DNA from: JBHIER01 sp046760705 [NCBI: bacterium]
Lineage (GTDB): Bacteria > JBHIER01 > G020348925
DNA: 6,428 bases
Assembly (NCBI GenBank): GCA_046760705.1
Contig: JBHIER010000201.1
Location: forward strand, 1 to 6,428
Reading direction: 5' to 3'
Position 1 is the first letter of the stretch, and each line of letters begins with the position of its first letter. Made by a program: the position numbers and the translations under genes. The notes beneath the pieces were generated by a model. It did no database searches and was not told the origin of the DNA. It saw only the letters and a program-made list of their open reading frames with translations. This document shows positions 1 to 6,428 of this stretch, in pieces.

Positions 1-554
1 CCCGAGGGCTTCTGACCATTGTTGGAAATATCGGCGACAGGAAGATTGTTCCCTACCTCAAACCACACGCCCTGGAGCGGAATTCCAAACTTCGGTACGA
101 CACCATTCATGCGCTGAGAAAGATTGGAGGGGAGGAGGCAAACGCCGTATTCATCCAGCTTCTGGACGATCCCGATCCAGACATTCGCACTGCAGCCGCC
201 AGAAGTCTCGATCTCAGCGGTGAACTGACTGCCGGTAGGTCTATTCTGACTATGACTCGACAGAAAAACTTTAAGAAGAGATCCTTTATCGAAAAGAAGG
301 CGCTCCTTGAATACCTGGGAGGTTCCCGGATGGAAGAGGGGCTCCCCCTGCTCAGGAGATTGTTGAAGAGAGGCAGTTGGCTGTTCCCTCGACGAAACAC
401 CGACACCCGAGTCTGTGCCGCTCTGGGCCTGGGAAAGTTCGGATCGCAAGAGGCCTTCGACGCTCTCCGGGAGCAGATACGTTCCCGGAACCCTCTGGTC
501 CGGGAGACCTGCACCGCCATTCTACGAGGGGCCGGGGAGTTGGATGACCGGTAA
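1..554 (+). CDS. HEAT-repeat protein, C-terminal part (5' end outside window)
   Basis: The frame is open from the left edge (first full codon at 3) to TAA at 552-554, giving 183 residues of a longer protein. The sequence is a run of paired helices typical of HEAT/PBS-lyase-type repeats. One repeat is near residues 6-42 (VGNIGDRKIVPYL to HALRKIG). A second is near 43-76, with the hallmark DPDPDIRTAAARSL. Two more lie towards the C-terminus (EEGLPLLRRLL; RVCAALGLGKFGSQEAFDAL, then NPLVRETCTAIL). Such repeats form a curved helical solenoid that binds other proteins; no catalytic motif is visible. A basic, less regular stretch near residues 84-100 interrupts the array. No signal peptide can be judged because the N-terminus is missing. 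The HD-GYP gene starts 39 nt downstream, so the two are probably co-transcribed, and this protein may be a scaffold in the same signalling process (inference). The internal ATG at 252 is not the true start, since repeat sequence continues upstream of it. Confidence 0.85.
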   Translation, partial: RGLLTIVGNIGDRKIVPYLKPHALERNSKLRYDTIHALRKIGGEEANAVFIQLLDDPDPDIRTAAARSLDLSGELTAGRSILTMTRQKNFKKRSFIEKKALLEYLGGSRMEEGLPLLRRLLKRGSWLFPRRNTDTRVCAALGLGKFGSQEAFDALREQIRSRNPLVRETCTAILRGAGELDDR

Positions 555-576
555 CAGTGTGCTCCGGGCAATTTTT

Positions 577-585
577 GGAGAGAGG
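577..585 (+). promoter_or_regulatory. Ribosome binding site of the HD-GYP gene
   Basis: GGAGAGAGG is a strong Shine-Dalgarno match. It ends 8 nt before ATG 594 and 5 nt before GTG 591, so the spacing favours ATG 594. A CTCC at 562-565 could pair with the GGAG at 577-580 (4 bp), which is too weak to claim regulation. Confidence 0.7.
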
Positions 586-593
586 TTTCGGTG

Positions 594-2042
594 ATGAGGG
601 AAAACGGTGATGTGCGCCCAGATCGGCCAAGGACTGAATCCGAAAGAAGACTTTTGGCCGAAACCGGGAGAATATTTGTCAATCAATTCTTTGTGACCGC
701 CAAGGTGGCTCAGATTTATGAGCCGAACAACGAGGCTTTCATCAGACAGCGAGACGCACTGATGGGAACTCTGAAGCGATTGTTTGAGACGGAAGAGAGG
801 GTCACTTTGGAACTATCCATAAAATCTCTCTTTTTGAACCGGGTGAAAATAATAACTCAGTTTGTCCATTACGGGAATGTGACCTTTGTGATCGATATGC
901 TGGAAGACAAAAATATATCCAGCATCTCTTTTTCGAGGGACCTGGGCAGCGACGAGTTCACCAGGTTTCTGTACATGATGGCTTCCAGAGTGAAGGGGTC
1001 GGTGGACTTTGAGCAGTTTCAAGATCGTCTTACGAGTGAGGGGATTGAACACATTTCGGTGACCAAGCTGGTCGAGGAGAGCAGAGAGATCGAAACGGCA
1101 AAGAGACTGGCCAGACGGCTGTTCGTTGAAAGCATAAACAATTTGAAGGGGATCATGAAGGATTTTCAGGAAGGGAGAGAGGTTCACGCCAAGAGGACGC
1201 GAAGGTTGGTTCAGGGTCTGATCGATCTCATGGGCAATCACGAAATGTATATGATTGGCCTGACAACCATAAAGAATTTTGAGGGCTACGCCTTAAACCA
1301 TTCCCTGAACGTCTGCCTTCTCTCTTTGGCCCTGGGCCAGAGGTTGGGATTGGAGAGGGGACAACTGCGAGATCTTGGTCTGGCAGCCATCTTTCACGAT
1401 TTGGGAAGACTGCTCATTCCTCAGGAGATCCTCGAAAAACCCTCAGCTCTGACGGATGAGGAGTTTCGGCTGGTGGAGGAGCATCCGCTTCACGGTGCAG
1501 AAATGTTTATGGAGATGAAGGGGTTGGGGACGGTTCCTGTTCGGGCCTTGAGGGCAACTCTGGAGCACCATCTGAAATATGACATGACCGGATATCCCAA
1601 ACTGTGGAAGAAGCGCCCTCCAGATCTGTTCAGCAAAATCATCGAGATAGCAGATTGTTTTGACGCCGCCACCACTTCGAGACCCTATCGACAGAAACCC
1701 CAGAGGCCTGACATTGTCTTAAAGGAGATGGCTGAACAGAGCGGCGTCGATTTCGACTCCGCTTTGCTCAAGGTGTTTATCAATATGGTGGGCCTGTTTC
1801 CCATAGGCTCTCTCGTCGTCCTCGATACGAAAGAATTGGCCGTTGTCACCGAGAGCAACCCCGATCCGACCCTTCTGGATCGGCCCCGGGTGAAACTGAT
1901 CACCAACAGGGAAGGGGAAACCATCGACGGAGATATCGTTGACCTATCTGACTTCGACCGAAAGACCAATCGGTATGCCAGAACGATTGTCACCTCTTTG
2001 GATGCCCACACATACGGGATCGATCCCGGCCGTTTCTTCTGA
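594..2042 (+). CDS. HD-GYP domain protein, probable cyclic di-GMP phosphodiesterase
   Basis: The protein is 482 residues from ATG 594; GTG 591 adds one. The C-terminal half, about residues 210-425, is an HD-GYP domain. It shows NHSLN with H236, the HD pair H268-D269 (FHDLGR), HPLHG with H297, the pair H325-H326, an intact GYP at 333-335, D354 in IADCFDA, and RPYR at 363-366. In this family these residues bind a metal centre and hydrolyse cyclic di-GMP to pGpG or GMP. The residue four before H236 is Tyr232 rather than the Glu of the trinuclear enzymes, which suggests a two-metal site (inference). Residues 1-210 match no domain I can name; they look mostly helical with a β-rich part near 70-105. 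There is no receiver, PAS or GAF motif and no membrane segment, so the protein is probably cytoplasmic. A tail after about 425 is also unassigned. The input signal is unknown. Confidence 0.88.
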   Translation: MRENGDVRPDRPRTESERRLLAETGRIFVNQFFVTAKVAQIYEPNNEAFIRQRDALMGTLKRLFETEERVTLELSIKSLFLNRVKIITQFVHYGNVTFVIDMLEDKNISSISFSRDLGSDEFTRFLYMMASRVKGSVDFEQFQDRLTSEGIEHISVTKLVEESREIETAKRLARRLFVESINNLKGIMKDFQEGREVHAKRTRRLVQGLIDLMGNHEMYMIGLTTIKNFEGYALNHSLNVCLLSLALGQRLGLERGQLRDLGLAAIFHDLGRLLIPQEILEKPSALTDEEFRLVEEHPLHGAEMFMEMKGLGTVPVRALRATLEHHLKYDMTGYPKLWKKRPPDLFSKIIEIADCFDAATTSRPYRQKPQRPDIVLKEMAEQSGVDFDSALLKVFINMVGLFPIGSLVVLDTKELAVVTESNPDPTLLDRPRVKLITNREGETIDGDIVDLSDFDRKTNRYARTIVTSLDAHTYGIDPGRFF

Positions 2043-2064
2043 ACATGGGACTATTACGCAGAGC

Positions 2065-2098
2065 GTCTGAAAAGCCGAAAGGCACATACTTTACAGAC
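2065..2098 (+). other. Stem-loop downstream of the HD-GYP gene
   Basis: GTCTGAAAAG (2065-2074) and CTTTACAGAC (2089-2098) form a 10-position stem with a single A-A mismatch, closing a 14-nt loop. An alternative inner hairpin, GCC-GAAA-GGC (2074-2083), carries a GNRA-type tetraloop. It begins 22 nt after the HD-GYP stop. No U-run follows, so it is not a standard intrinsic terminator. It could stabilise the mRNA 3' end or mark a factor-dependent end; that role is inferred from position only. Confidence 0.4.
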
Positions 2099-2177
2099 AA
2101 GTTTCAACCTCTAGGCTTACGTCGGTGGAGTTCAGACATTGACCTTTTATCGAGCCCCGAAACCGGTGCGACATAAC

Positions 2178-2219
2178 GGAATTGTGAATTTCCTTGACTT
2201 TTGAAAACATTCTTATATT
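2178..2219 (+). promoter_or_regulatory. Candidate promoter of the ogt-uvrB-nadC unit
   Basis: The AT-rich stretch before ogt holds TTGACT (2194-2199), a good -35 match, and TATATT (2214-2219), a fair -10 match. The spacer is only 14 nt, shorter than the usual 16-18 for the housekeeping sigma factor, so one element may be misassigned or another sigma factor may act. Directly upstream, 2178-2193 (GGAATTGTGAATTTCC) is an imperfect palindrome with one bulged base, placed where an operator could sit. I saw no LexA-type box. The rest of the gap 2043-2241 shows no coding signal. Confidence 0.35.
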
Positions 2220-2241
2220 TTTAGTTTGAGCAGGGACGGGT

Positions 2242-2760
2242 ATGTCGTTCGAAGAGAAGAGAGTATTGAGGTACACGTTTTTTCCGTCCCGGATCGGAAA
2301 TATCGGGCTGGCGGCGACGGAAGAAGGGATCTGTCGGCTCAATTTGAGTGTCGATCCCGAGGAGTTTGGGGCCGAGCTCGAGGCCCGGTACAACTGCGCT
2401 GCGGTTGAGGACGGTGGTCATTTCGCTGAGATCAAAAGAGATCTTGAAGACTACTTTGAGCGTAGAGCACGAGGTTTCAACTGTGCCATCGATCTTATTG
2501 AGGGCACCGATTTTCAGCGTCGAGTGTGGCGGGCGCTTCTGAAGATCCCATACGGTCAGGTTCGATCCTACGGGTGGGTGGCCCGAGAGATCGGCCGCCC
2601 GAAGGCAGTCCGAGCGGTCGGAGGGGCCAACGCCAGAAACCCCATCGCCATAGTGATTCCCTGCCACAGAGTGGTCAGGAGCGATGGTGGATTGGGGGGG
2701 TATGGAGGTGGACCTGAGGTGAAGAGAGAGCTGTTACAAATAGAAGGCGTTGTCTTGTGA
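2242..2760 (+). CDS. ogt: Methylated-DNA--protein-cysteine S-methyltransferase
   Basis: The product has 172 residues, usual for a stand-alone Ogt-type protein without an Ada regulatory domain. It moves the alkyl group from O6-alkylguanine in DNA to its own cysteine and is inactivated by doing so. The C-terminal domain starts near residue 91 ([20 protein letters not shown]). The active site is IPCHRVV with C141 and H142. Aligned by eye with human AGT, constant offset 4, the key residues are present: Tyr110, the arginine finger Arg124, Asn133 and Glu168. A GGYGGG loop follows at 152-157. Residues 1-90 form the weaker N-terminal domain. AGGGA at 2232-2236 lies 5 nt before ATG 2242 and supports this start. 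The gene opens a tight cluster, with uvrB only 16 nt downstream, and joins two DNA repair functions. It could equally be named mgmt/adaB-like; the activity is more certain than the symbol. Confidence 0.93.
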   Translation: MSFEEKRVLRYTFFPSRIGNIGLAATEEGICRLNLSVDPEEFGAELEARYNCAAVEDGGHFAEIKRDLEDYFERRARGFNCAIDLIEGTDFQRRVWRALLKIPYGQVRSYGWVAREIGRPKAVRAVGGANARNPIAIVIPCHRVVRSDGGLGGYGGGPEVKRELLQIEGVVL

Positions 2761-2776
2761 TTGCCGAGAGATTGAG

Positions 2777-4801
2777 ATGATGAGGTTTGAGCTCGTCTCC
2801 AATTACAGACCACAGGGGGATCAGCCCCAGGCGATAGCTGAGCTGACAGAGGGACTGAAGCGCGGAGAACGGTTTCAGACGCTTTTGGGGGTGACAGGCT
2901 CGGGGAAGACTTTTACCATGGCCAATGTGATCGCCAATAGAGGTCTGCCGACCTTAGTCATCTCCCACAACAAAACCTTAGCGGCTCAACTCTACGGTGA
3001 ATTCAAGCAGTTCTTCCCGAAGAACGCGGTGGAGTATTTCATCAGCTATTATGACTACTACCAGCCCGAGGCATACATCCCGTCGACGGACACCTATATT
3101 GAGAAGGACACTTCGATCAACGATGAGATCGACCGGTTGCGTCTGCGGGCCACCAGCTCCCTTTTGGAGCGGGAGGATGTCATCATTGTGGCCAGCGTCT
3201 CCTGCATCTACGGTCTCGGATCCCCCAAGGATTACCGCGATCTGCTCTGTTTCTTGTGGCGCGGCGAGCGTATCGAGCGGGACCACATTCTGCGGAGATT
3301 GATCGATATCCATTACAGCCGCAACGACATCGACTTCGCCCGGGGGACCTTTCGGGTGCGGGGCGATGTGATCGAGGTTCGGCCAGCCTACGAGGAGTAC
3401 GGCGTCCGGATTGAGCTCTTCGGGGACGAGATCGATCGGATCACCCTGATCGATACCACCACCGGCGAGGTTTTGGAGGAGAAGGAGCGGGTGGCCATCT
3501 ATCCGGCCAAACATTTTGTGACCACCAGCCCGCAGATGAACCGGGCCATCGAGTCCATTGAGGCGGAATTGAAGGAGCGGTTGGCCGAGCTGAAAGCGCA
3601 AAACAGACTCCTTGAGGCCCAGCGCTTGGAGTCCCGAACACGGTACGATATCGAAATGATGCGCGAAATCGGCTACTGCACGGGGATCGAGAACTACTCC
3701 CGCCACATCTCAGGCCGAAGGCCGGGCGAACGCCCGTCGTGCCTGCTGGACTACTTTCCCTCAGAATATCTGATGTTCGTGGACGAATCGCACGTCACCG
3801 TGCCTCAGATTCGGGGTATGTACGCCGGCGATCGGTCCAGAAAGGAGGTTCTGGTGGAGCACGGGTTCAGGCTCCCCTCGGCCCTGGATAACCGGCCTCT
3901 CTTCTTCGAGGAGTTCGAATCGCTCATTCATCAGACCGTCTTTGTTTCGGCCACTCCGGGGGAGTACGAACTGGAGAAATGCCAGGGGGTGGTTGTGGAG
4001 CAGATCATTCGGCCCACAGGGTTGATGGACCCGAAGATTACGGTGCGGCCGGTTGAGGGTCAGATCGACGACCTGATGGAGCAGATCCGGGTCCGGGTCG
4101 AGCGGAAGGAGCGGGTGCTGGTGACCACTCTGACCAAGCGAATGGCCGAAGATCTGACCGATTACCTCAGCCAGATGTCGATGCGGGTGCGCTACCTCCA
4201 CTCGGAGATCGGCGCCATTGAGCGGGTGGACATCCTTCGGGATCTGAGGTTGGCGGAGTTTGACGTCTTGGTGGGCATCAATCTTTTGCGGGAGGGCCTC
4301 GATCTGCCCGAAGTCTCGCTGGTGGCCATCCTCGATGCCGACAAAGAGGGGTTTCTCCGGTCCCAGACCTCCCTCATCCAGACGGCCGGCCGGGCCGCCC
4401 GCCATATGGGGGGTGAGGTGATCATGTACGCTGACCACATCACCGACTCCATGCGGCGGGCCATCGAGGAGACCCACCGGAGGCGGAAGCTGCAGCAGGA
4501 CTATAACGAAAAGCACGGCATTACCCCCCAGTCGATATACAAGTCGGTGGAAGAAGTGCTCAAAACGACCGCCGTGGCCGACTCGAAGGCCATCTCAGCG
4601 GTGGGGGAACCGAGAGCCGATCTCCTCACCGAGTTGGAGCGGGAGGAGCGGATCGCCGCGCTCGAAGAACAGATGCAACAGGCGGCAAAGCAGTTGGAGT
4701 TCGAACGAGCAGCCGTGCTGCGGGACGAGATCAATCGCCTGAAATCATCCCAAAAGGTTGAGCAATGGGCCTGGACTCCCAAAAGGTGGCAGAGATCGTG
4801 A
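2777..4801 (+). CDS. uvrB: UvrABC excinuclease subunit B
   Basis: The product has 674 residues, close to the E. coli length of 673. UvrB is the damage-verifying helicase-like subunit of nucleotide excision repair: it is loaded by UvrA and recruits UvrC for incision. Visible in order are the start motif [17 protein letters not shown], Walker A GVTGSGKT (38-45), the DNA-clamping β-hairpin rich in Tyr ([13 protein letters not shown], 91-103), the DEAD-type box VDESH (335-339), VSATP (390-394), [12 protein letters not shown] (502-513), QTAGRAAR (535-542), and a C-terminal UVR domain (about 616-656) that contacts UvrC. No key motif is missing. ATG 2777 or 2780 fits the family N-terminus, with GAGAG at 2766-2770 as a modest ribosome binding site. 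An upstream TTG at 2750 would overlap ogt and adds nine residues foreign to the family. The last 18 residues, SSQKV onward, lie beyond the UVR domain and partly overlap nadC. Confidence 0.97.
   Translation: MMRFELVSNYRPQGDQPQAIAELTEGLKRGERFQTLLGVTGSGKTFTMANVIANRGLPTLVISHNKTLAAQLYGEFKQFFPKNAVEYFISYYDYYQPEAYIPSTDTYIEKDTSINDEIDRLRLRATSSLLEREDVIIVASVSCIYGLGSPKDYRDLLCFLWRGERIERDHILRRLIDIHYSRNDIDFARGTFRVRGDVIEVRPAYEEYGVRIELFGDEIDRITLIDTTTGEVLEEKERVAIYPAKHFVTTSPQMNRAIESIEAELKERLAELKAQNRLLEAQRLESRTRYDIEMMREIGYCTGIENYSRHISGRRPGERPSCLLDYFPSEYLMFVDESHVTVPQIRGMYAGDRSRKEVLVEHGFRLPSALDNRPLFFEEFESLIHQTVFVSATPGEYELEKCQGVVVEQIIRPTGLMDPKITVRPVEGQIDDLMEQIRVRVERKERVLVTTLTKRMAEDLTDYLSQMSMRVRYLHSEIGAIERVDILRDLRLAEFDVLVGINLLREGLDLPEVSLVAILDADKEGFLRSQTSLIQTAGRAARHMGGEVIMYADHITDSMRRAIEETHRRRKLQQDYNEKHGITPQSIYKSVEEVLKTTAVADSKAISAVGEPRADLLTELEREERIAALEEQMQQAAKQLEFERAAVLRDEINRLKSSQKVEQWAWTPKRWQRS
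4748..4787 (+). repeat. 11-bp direct repeat across the uvrB/nadC overlap
   Basis: TCCCAAAAGGT occurs exactly at 4748-4758 and 4777-4787, a 29-nt offset. The first copy is read in the uvrB frame as Ser-Gln-Lys-Val and carries the AAGG that serves nadC as ribosome binding site. The second copy is read in the nadC frame, again as Ser-Gln-Lys-Val (residues 5-8). The offset is not a multiple of three, so each copy falls in the frame of a different gene. Confidence 0.6.
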
Positions 4802-5619
4802 GGACAGCCCTGGCCGAAGATGTCGGCTCGGGCGACGTCACAACGCAGTGCACCGTGCCCCAGGACCAGCGGGCCTGGGGGGAGATGGTGGCCAAAGAGG
4901 AGGGGATCGTTGCCGGGCTGGAAGTTGCCCGCGAGGTCTACCGTCAGGTGGACGATAGGATCGATTTTGTGCCCCACGTTGAAGACGGTTATCAATCCCA
5001 CGCCGGCGATGTGTTGGCCGGAGTCTCCGGCCCGGCTCGGGGGATTCTCACGGCTGAGCGAACTGCCCTCAATTTTCTGCAGAGGCTGTCGGGGATCGCT
5101 ACGTTCACCCGTCAGTTCGTCCAAAAAGTTGCCGGCACGGGGGTGCAAATCCTGGACACACGAAAGACTGCCCCGGGGCTGAGGATCGTGGAGAAGTACG
5201 CCGTCAGGGTCGGCGGCGGTCGGAACCACAGGGCCGGGCTGTACGATATGGTGCTCATTAAAGATAATCATCTGAAAATCGTCGGTGGCATCAAGGAGGC
5301 GGTGGCCAAATGCAGACAAGGCTGGTCCAATGCTCGTGTGGAGGTGGAGGTGAGAAGTGTGGCCGAGGTGAAGGAGGCTGTGGAAGCCGGCGTCGATCGC
5401 ATCATGCTGGACAATATGGGACTGGATGAGATGAGAGAGGCCATCGCGTACATAAGAGAGAAGGGGAGAGCCGATCAGGGGCTCGAGATCGAAGCCTCCG
5501 GGGGCATCGGCCCTGAGAACGTGCGGGCAGTGGCAGAGACAGGGGTCGATTTCATCTCCGTCGGGGCCCTGACCCATTCGGCCAGGGCGTTGGACATCAC
5601 TTTCAACTTGACGGTCTAG
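4765..5619 (+). CDS. nadC: Nicotinate-nucleotide pyrophosphorylase (carboxylating), quinolinate phosphoribosyltransferase
   Basis: The product has 284 residues, normal for the family. It converts quinolinate and PRPP to nicotinate mononucleotide, CO2 and pyrophosphate in de novo NAD synthesis in the cytoplasm. Visible motifs are [13 protein letters not shown] (15-27) at the start, [18 protein letters not shown] (96-113), the substrate-binding [10 protein letters not shown] (131-140), [14 protein letters not shown] (143-156), IKDNH (165-169), VEVEV (192-196), MLDNM (214-218) and the phosphate-binding EASGGI (243-248) with SVGALTHS (265-272). The Arg, Lys and His residues expected in the active site are all present. 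ATG 4765 is supported by AAGG at 4754-4757 (7 nt spacing) and by the family N-terminus. The gene begins inside uvrB with a 37-nt overlap, which suggests translational coupling. nadA and nadB are not in this window. The stop is TAG 5617-5619. Confidence 0.97.
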   Translation: MGLDSQKVAEIVRTALAEDVGSGDVTTQCTVPQDQRAWGEMVAKEEGIVAGLEVAREVYRQVDDRIDFVPHVEDGYQSHAGDVLAGVSGPARGILTAERTALNFLQRLSGIATFTRQFVQKVAGTGVQILDTRKTAPGLRIVEKYAVRVGGGRNHRAGLYDMVLIKDNHLKIVGGIKEAVAKCRQGWSNARVEVEVRSVAEVKEAVEAGVDRIMLDNMGLDEMREAIAYIREKGRADQGLEIEASGGIGPENVRAVAETGVDFISVGALTHSARALDITFNLTV

Positions 5620-5661
5620 ATTTTTTGTACGGTTTTATGACAGATGAGAGAGCCCAAACAA

Positions 5662-5700
5662 GTTCGGAATGACAAAGTGAGACCAAATGTCATCCTGAAC
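5662..5700 (+). repeat. Palindromic intergenic repeat, 13-bp stem
   Basis: The arms GTTCGGAATGACA (5662-5674) and TGTCATCCTGAAC (5688-5700) pair at 12 of 13 positions, one of them G-U, with one A-C mismatch, around a 13-nt loop. The reverse complement of the left arm reads TGTCATTCCGAAC. That is the core of a dispersed intergenic repeat type that I recall from many bacterial genomes. No protein-coding signal is visible here; the short frame at 5644-5844 only translates this repeat. It may act as an mRNA end structure for nadC or be a remnant of a miniature mobile repeat. Confidence 0.6.
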
Positions 5701-5704
5701 CCTG

Positions 5705-5723
5705 TTCTGAATTCATTTCAGAA
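5705..5723 (+). repeat. Perfect 7-bp hairpin next to the palindromic repeat
   Basis: TTCTGAA (5705-5711) and TTCAGAA (5717-5723) pair perfectly around the 5-nt loop TTCAT. It follows the larger palindrome by 4 nt and looks like a second unit of the same repeat block. A short T-run follows (5724-5729, interrupted by G), so an inefficient terminator for the nadC transcript is possible. Confidence 0.5.
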
Positions 5724-5767
5724 TTGTTTCCCCGCCGGGATGGGCCGCGGCCGCGCTTTTTCTTTTT

Positions 5768-6428
5768 ATGGCGCGCATGAAACTGAACCCTATCCCTCGA
5801 ATGAGACTCAATCGAGCGATGCGCACCCAAAGCAGCACAGCTAAAGCAGTAGACAGGGCCATCCCGCCTGTCTCCGAGTATCTCACGGAAACACAGATAC
5901 GAGAAGGGCTGAGAACCTCATTTGTCGGCCGCAAAATATTCTCTTTCGGTGTGCTGAAGTCGACACAGGATTACGCGCTCAGACTGGCCGAGGAGGGGGC
6001 TGAGGAGGGGGTGGTGGTGATCGCTGAGGAGCAGACGGGAGGCCGGGGCCGTTTCGGGAGAGTTTGGTACTCCCCACCCGGCGTCGGGGTCTGGTGCTCC
6101 CTCATCCTTCGTCCCAAGATGCTCCCCTGGGAGAGCCCGAGGCTCACCATTGTGGCGGCCCTGGCTGCGGCCCGGGCCATAGAGAGCTCGGCCGGTCCCT
6201 CTGCAGCTCTGAAGTGGCCCAACGACGTGCTCATCAATAACAGAAAGGTCTGCGGCATTCTGACCGAGCTGAGCGCCGAAGCTGAATCGGTCAATTTCGT
6301 GATCATTGGGATCGGCGTCAACGTCAATCAGGCTGCGACCCACTTTCCCTCCCACCTCCGCCACAGGGCCACGTCGCTGCGCATTGAATGCGGTCACCAG
6401 GTGTCCCGGATCAAGCTTCTTCAATCCC
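5768..6428 (+). CDS. birA: Biotin--[acetyl-CoA-carboxylase] ligase, partial (3' end outside window)
   Basis: The enzyme activates biotin to biotinyl-AMP and attaches it to a lysine of biotin-dependent carboxylases or decarboxylases. 220 residues are visible from ATG 5768. Catalytic-domain motifs, in order: STQD (65-68), QTGGRGRFGRVW (89-100) for biotinyl-AMP binding, KWPNDV (149-154), KVCGIL (160-165) with the likely catalytic Lys160, and GIGVNVN (181-187). The small C-terminal domain is beyond the edge. The start is uncertain. In-frame ATGs lie at 5768, 5777, 5801 and 5819, none with a convincing ribosome binding site. Family-like sequence begins only near 5882 (LTETQIREGLRT), where no ATG, GTG or TTG is available. 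The stretch before it is too short for, and does not resemble, the winged-helix domain of repressor-type BirA, so this is probably a ligase without DNA-binding activity. I gave the most upstream ATG as an outer limit. Confidence 0.9.
   Translation, partial: MARMKLNPIPRMRLNRAMRTQSSTAKAVDRAIPPVSEYLTETQIREGLRTSFVGRKIFSFGVLKSTQDYALRLAEEGAEEGVVVIAEEQTGGRGRFGRVWYSPPGVGVWCSLILRPKMLPWESPRLTIVAALAAARAIESSAGPSAALKWPNDVLINNRKVCGILTELSAEAESVNFVIIGIGVNVNQAATHFPSHLRHRATSLRIECGHQVSRIKLLQS
5851..5873 (+). other. 7-bp stem-loop in the birA 5' region
   Basis: AGACAGG (5851-5857) and CCTGTCT (5867-5873) pair perfectly around a 9-nt loop. It sits just before the point where conserved BirA sequence begins (about 5882). 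If translation starts upstream, the hairpin is inside the coding sequence; otherwise it is in the leader. A role is not established. Confidence 0.3.

Noticed and set aside
2178-2193. GGAATTGTGAATTTCC, part of which looks like a lac-operator half
   Set aside because: The likeness is limited to AATTGTGA, and no LacI-family regulator or sugar gene is nearby. It is kept only as a possible operator-like palindrome.
2091-2393. 100-codon - strand frame covering the gap before ogt
   Set aside because: It runs through the promoter-like region and into ogt on the opposite strand, and has no ribosome binding site or recognisable protein pattern.
2978-3706. 242-codon frame on the - strand inside uvrB
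   Set aside because: It is a shadow of uvrB, whose frame carries all the family motifs across this stretch. The same holds for the long - strand frames at 3761-4516 and 4501-5577.
5697-5707. GAACCCTGTTC, resembling a Gram-positive SOS box (GAAC-N4-GTTC)
   Set aside because: The spacer is 3 nt rather than 4, and it lies within the palindromic repeat block rather than upstream of a repair gene.
5744-5767. GC-rich palindrome (GCGGCCGC) followed by T5-C-T5, resembling an intrinsic terminator
   Set aside because: The palindrome has no proper loop and folds to only about 3 bp of stem, so a functional terminator cannot be supported, although the T-rich tract is real.
5644-5844. 66-codon frame on the + strand between nadC and birA
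   Set aside because: It only translates the palindromic repeat block, overlaps the birA frame, has no ribosome binding site and no protein-like pattern.

Overview
The window is a 6.4-kb piece of an ordinary bacterial chromosome with all genes on the + strand. It carries six protein-coding genes: a HEAT-repeat protein cut by the left edge, an HD-GYP phosphodiesterase, the O6-alkylguanine-DNA alkyltransferase ogt, uvrB, nadC, and birA cut by the right edge. I saw no tRNA, rRNA, CRISPR array, insertion sequence or phage gene. The moderately GC-rich composition, the HD-GYP protein with an unnamed N-terminal half next to a HEAT-repeat gene, and the uvrB-nadC-birA order suggest a Gram-negative relative of the Desulfobacterota (former Deltaproteobacteria). 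This is an inference from gene content only, held with low to moderate confidence.

Layout. Positions 1-2042 hold a signalling pair: the C-terminal part of the HEAT-repeat protein, a 39-nt gap containing a strong ribosome binding site, then an HD-GYP protein that keeps its metal ligands and GYP motif. A 199-nt gap (2043-2241) follows, with a stem-loop soon after the HD-GYP stop and an AT-rich candidate promoter just before ogt. Positions 2242-5619 form a compact transcription unit: ogt, 16 nt, uvrB, then nadC overlapping uvrB by 37 nt. A noncoding stretch from 5620 holds palindromic repeats of the dispersed intergenic type. The biotin ligase gene follows, with an unclear start, and runs off the window.

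How the genes fit together. ogt and uvrB combine two repair routes: direct reversal of alkylated guanine and nucleotide excision repair. nadC and birA supply cofactors, through de novo NAD synthesis and protein biotinylation. nadC is tied to uvrB by overlap, so translational coupling is likely. birA may be a separate unit because the repeat-bearing gap intervenes.

I found no new multi-gene system. The points worth a second look are the palindromic repeat block, the unusual 5' end of birA, the uvrB/nadC overlap with a short direct repeat read in both frames, and the unassigned N-terminal half of the HD-GYP protein.
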